Shown in pieces: positions 6,610 to 8,251 of a stretch of 8,251 nt of DNA. Both the position numbers and the translations under genes were made by a program. Position 1 is the stretch's first letter, and the number at the start of each line of letters is the position of its first letter. Under the pieces are notes generated by a model that did not search any database, was not told the DNA's origin, and worked only from the letters and a program-made list of their open reading frames with translations. The stretch comes from Rubrivirga sp. (GTDB lineage Bacteria > Bacteroidota > Rhodothermia > Rhodothermales > Rubricoccaceae), in assembly GCA_012269805.1 (NCBI GenBank), contig JAAXJP010000660.1:1-8251 (forward strand), written 5' to 3'.

Positions 6610-7224
6610 CTAGGCCGCCTTAACGATCCCGTTTTCCCAGGCCCACGCCACGGCCTCGCGCGCTGAGCTCACGCCGAGCTTCGAGTAGACCGCCGCGAGG
6701 TGGTTCCGGACCGTGTTCTCCGCGATCCGCAGCCGCTCGCCGATCGCCGCGTTGTCGACGCCGCGCGCCATCAGGACCAGGACCTCGTGCTCGCGGCCGG
6801 TGAGGGGCGAGAGCATCTCGGGCTTTTTCGGGATCGGCACAAACCAGCGGCCCTCGCCGCGGTGGACCGCCAGGACGGCCTCGCGGACGGCCGTCGGGTG
6901 CTGGTCCTTCGTGATGTAGCCGGCCGCGCCGGCGTCGAGGAGCCCGTGGATGTAGGCCGAGTCGTTGTAGGCCGAGACGGCGAGGATCCGCGGCGCCTCG
7001 GGGTCCTCGCGGAGCGCCTCGGCGACCTCGGGGCCCGACACCTCCGGCATGTTCATGTCGAGCAGGAGGACGTCCGGCCGGAGCCGGCGGACCAGCTTGA
7101 GCGCCTCACCGCCGTCGGCGGCCTCGCCGACGACCTCGATCTGGCCGCCCTTCTCGAGCGCCTCGCGGATGCCGGAGCGGAAGACGGGGTGGTCGTCGGC
7201 GACGACGACGGAAACGGAAGGCAT
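6610..7224 (-). CDS. NarL/LuxR-family response regulator
   Basis: This 204-residue protein has an N-terminal receiver domain with the acidic pair D10-D11, phospho-acceptor D56 (LLLDMNMP), S84 and K106 (YITKDQHP). A LuxR-type helix-turn-helix follows (about 139-195: [34 protein letters not shown]). All residues needed for phosphorylation are present. It should bind DNA as a dimer when phosphorylated by the histidine kinase encoded just upstream, whose stop codon is 108 bases before this start. That gap is filled with repeat copy B and an 8-base tandem repeat, so the two genes may or may not share a transcript. The ATG at 7224 is right because the receiver starts at once ([14 protein letters not shown]). 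No target genes can be named. The length is typical of the family. Confidence 0.96.
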   Translation of the reverse strand: MPSVSVVVADDHPVFRSGIREALEKGGQIEVVGEAADGGEALKLVRRLRPDVLLLDMNMPEVSGPEVAEALREDPEAPRILAVSAYNDSAYIHGLLDAGAAGYITKDQHPTAVREAVLAVHRGEGRWFVPIPKKPEMLSPLTGREHEVLVLMARGVDNAAIGERLRIAENTVRNHLAAVYSKLGVSSAREAVAWAWENGIVKAA

Positions 7225-7234
7225 TGCGGGATCT

Positions 7235-7258
7235 GTGATCGGGTGATGGGATGATCGG
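7235..7258. repeat. Three tandem 8-mers in the regulator leader
   Basis: On the + strand, GTGATCGG (7235-7242), GTGATGGG (7243-7250) and ATGATCGG (7251-7258) stand head to tail, ending 10 bases before the response regulator start codon on the minus strand. They are less GC-rich than their surroundings. They could be regulator binding sites or a slippage product in the 5' leader. Confidence 0.6.
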
Positions 7259-7286
7259 TCGCAGTCGGGACGGCCCCGGCTCGGTC

Positions 7287-7324
7287 CGCCTGACTGCGTC
7301 GACCTTGCGGTTCGGTGCCGAGGC
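7287..7324. repeat. Dispersed 38-bp intergenic repeat, copy B
   Basis: This copy is 35/38 identical to 4305-4342; the three differences are G/T, C/T and T/C. It ends 8 bases past the stop codon of the histidine kinase gene. Its right end CGGTGCCGAGGC is the same as the core of the wrbA hairpin (2281-2292). CCGCCTGAC (7286-7294) also pairs perfectly with GTCAGGCGG (7332-7340), which covers the kinase stop codon. Confidence 0.75.
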
Positions 7325-7332
7325 AGAGGAGG

Positions 7333-8251
7333 TCAGGCGGGGACGGTCGCTGCGCTCGGCTCGGTCTCCGGTCCCCCGTCCCCGGTCCCACGAGCGGAGC
7401 GGGCGCCCGCCAGCCGGTGCGGGGCGAGCGGGACGTCGAGGGCCACGCGCGTGCCGCCGAGCGGGCTCCGCCCAAGCGCGAGGTCGCCGCGGAGGAGGTC
7501 GGCCCGCTCCTGCATGCCGAGGAGGCCGTAGTGGCCGCGCGCGGCGTAGTCGAGGGCGGTGGCGGCCGGCGGGCCCGTCCCGTCGTCGTCGACGGTGAGA
7601 CGGAGCGTCGTGCCGTCGAGCGCGAGCGCGAGGTCGACGCGCCCGCCGCCGGCGTGCTGGGCGGCGTTGTTGAGTGCCTCCTGCGCGATCCGGTAGAGCG
7701 CGAGCCGCTTTTCGTCGGAGAGCGCGGGCCCGTCGGCCACGGCGCGCGCGCCGTCGTCGGCGCGGAAGCGGACGTCGAGGTCGGTCGTCTCGCTCCACCC
7801 GGCCCGGTCGGCGAGCGCCGCCAGCGCGGCCGTCAGGCCGAACGCGTCGAGCGCCGACGGGCGGAGCTCGTCGCACAGCGCCCGGAGCTCGCCGACGACG
7901 CCGTTGACGGCCTCGCGCGTGCCCTCGGCGCCGTCCTGCCCGGCGAGCACGACCTGGACGGCGCACAAGTCCTGGACCGGCCCGTCGTGGAGCTCGCGGG
8001 CCACGTGAGCGCGCTCGGCCTCGCGGGCCGCCGCCAGCCGCCGCCGGAACTCGGCCCGCGTCCGCCGCGCCTTCCGCGCGCGCCGCTCCCACACGACGGC
8101 CCCGCCGACGAGCGCGATGAGCGCCATCGCCAGAAGCCCCAGCGCGAGCGTCCCCACCGGCACCGCCGTCGCCAGCCGGACGACCGACCGGTCGTCGACG
8201 TCGATGTTGAACGGGACGCTCGACGGGGCCGGCAGCGTCGCCTCGCGCGCG
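7333..8251 (-). CDS. Sensor histidine kinase, NarL/DegS type (N-terminus cut by window edge)
   Basis: The reading frame is open to the right edge, so the start is outside the window; 305 residues are visible. A GTG at 8161-8163 would start the frame just before the membrane segment but is unlikely to be the real start, because codons upstream continue as plausible protein (for example SVPFNIDVDDRSVVRL). A membrane helix spans visible residues about 32-54 (VGTLALGLLAMALIALVGG). The HisKA_3 dimerisation helix follows with ERAHVARELHDGPVQ and phospho-acceptor His88. The ATPase domain has the N box (RIAQEALNNAAQHA, 187-200), VDDDGTG (220-226) and GHYGLLGMQERA (239-250). The sensing domain must lie beyond the edge. 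A 28-residue tail after the ATPase domain is low-complexity and encoded partly by 7-base tandem repeats. It should phosphorylate the regulator encoded next downstream. Confidence 0.93.
   Translation of the reverse strand, partial: AREATLPAPSSVPFNIDVDDRSVVRLATAVPVGTLALGLLAMALIALVGGAVVWERRARKARRTRAEFRRRLAAAREAERAHVARELHDGPVQDLCAVQVVLAGQDGAEGTREAVNGVVGELRALCDELRPSALDAFGLTAALAALADRAGWSETTDLDVRFRADDGARAVADGPALSDEKRLALYRIAQEALNNAAQHAGGGRVDLALALDGTTLRLTVDDDGTGPPAATALDYAARGHYGLLGMQERADLLRGDLALGRSPLGGTRVALDVPLAPHRLAGARSARGTGDGGPETEPSAATVPA
7362..7389. repeat. Four tandem 7-mers inside the kinase 3' end
   Basis: On the + strand, CGGTCTC, CGGTCCC, CCGTCCC and CGGTCCC follow each other without gaps. They encode part of the non-conserved C-terminal tail of the histidine kinase (GTGDGGPETEP region). 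A 7-base unit shifts frame on each addition or loss, so changes in copy number would alter the tail and the stop position. Confidence 0.6.

Noticed and set aside
5364..6623. 419-codon open frame on the + strand opposite nuoI
   Set aside because: It is antisense to eight conserved Fe-S cysteines of NuoI; composition is Arg/Ala/Pro-rich noise.
4305..7324. The 38-bp repeats as CRISPR repeats or insertion-sequence ends
   Set aside because: The copies are 3 kb apart, not regularly spaced, and no transposase, cas gene or target duplication is present.
7106..8092. 328-codon minus-strand frame overlapping kinase and regulator
   Set aside because: It is an Arg/Ala/Gly-rich shifted frame of two well-supported genes and covers the junction repeats.
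8161..8163. GTG as the start of the histidine kinase
   Set aside because: The frame continues upstream to the window edge with plausible protein, and a start there would leave the kinase without a sensing domain.

Overview
The window is very GC-rich DNA (roughly 70% by eye) with third codon positions almost always G or C. It holds seven complete protein genes and one partial gene, and no RNA gene, CRISPR array or insertion sequence that I can see. The proteins look like those of a Gram-negative marine bacterium of the Rhodothermota/Bacteroidota side (Rubrivirga or Rubricoccus-like). This rests on three points: an exported LVIVD-repeat protein next to an exported DUF305 protein, a nuoI away from other nuo genes, and start codons without Shine-Dalgarno sequences. 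The assignment is an inference from gene content and style, not a proven taxonomy.

Layout, left to right. Two genes lie on the + strand: a DUF2252 protein (55-1437) and a WrbA-type NAD(P)H:quinone oxidoreductase (1638-2231). A strong 18-bp hairpin at 2265-2304 sits between wrbA and the convergent block that follows. Everything after it is on the minus strand. Read in the direction of transcription (right to left), that block contains: a sensor histidine kinase cut by the right edge (7333-8251), its NarL-type response regulator (6610-7224), nuoI (5787-6452), a DinB-like helical protein whose start overlaps the nuoI stop by one base (5257-5787), a secreted double-DUF305 protein (4366-5094), and a large secreted LVIVD beta-propeller protein (2331-4271).

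Functional grouping. The kinase and regulator form a two-component pair with no target identifiable here. nuoI encodes the two-[4Fe-4S] subunit of complex I and is translationally coupled to the DinB-like gene. The DUF305 and LVIVD proteins both carry signal peptides and probably act together outside the cytoplasm; the His/Met-rich DUF305 protein suggests metal (copper-like) handling. WrbA is a flavoenzyme for two-electron quinone reduction.

The most interesting non-coding signal is a shared 3'-end element. Every transcription-unit end in the window has a CGAGGC core within about 30 bases of the stop codon, often as a GCCTCG-N4-CGAGGC hairpin. Two copies (4305-4342 and 7287-7324) are 35/38 identical and look like that hairpin with the same 21-base segment inserted into one arm. 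Short tandem repeats (three 8-mers at 7235-7258, four 7-mers at 7362-7389) lie around the kinase/regulator junction. I do not see a clear new defence or biosynthetic system; the genes themselves are mostly known families.
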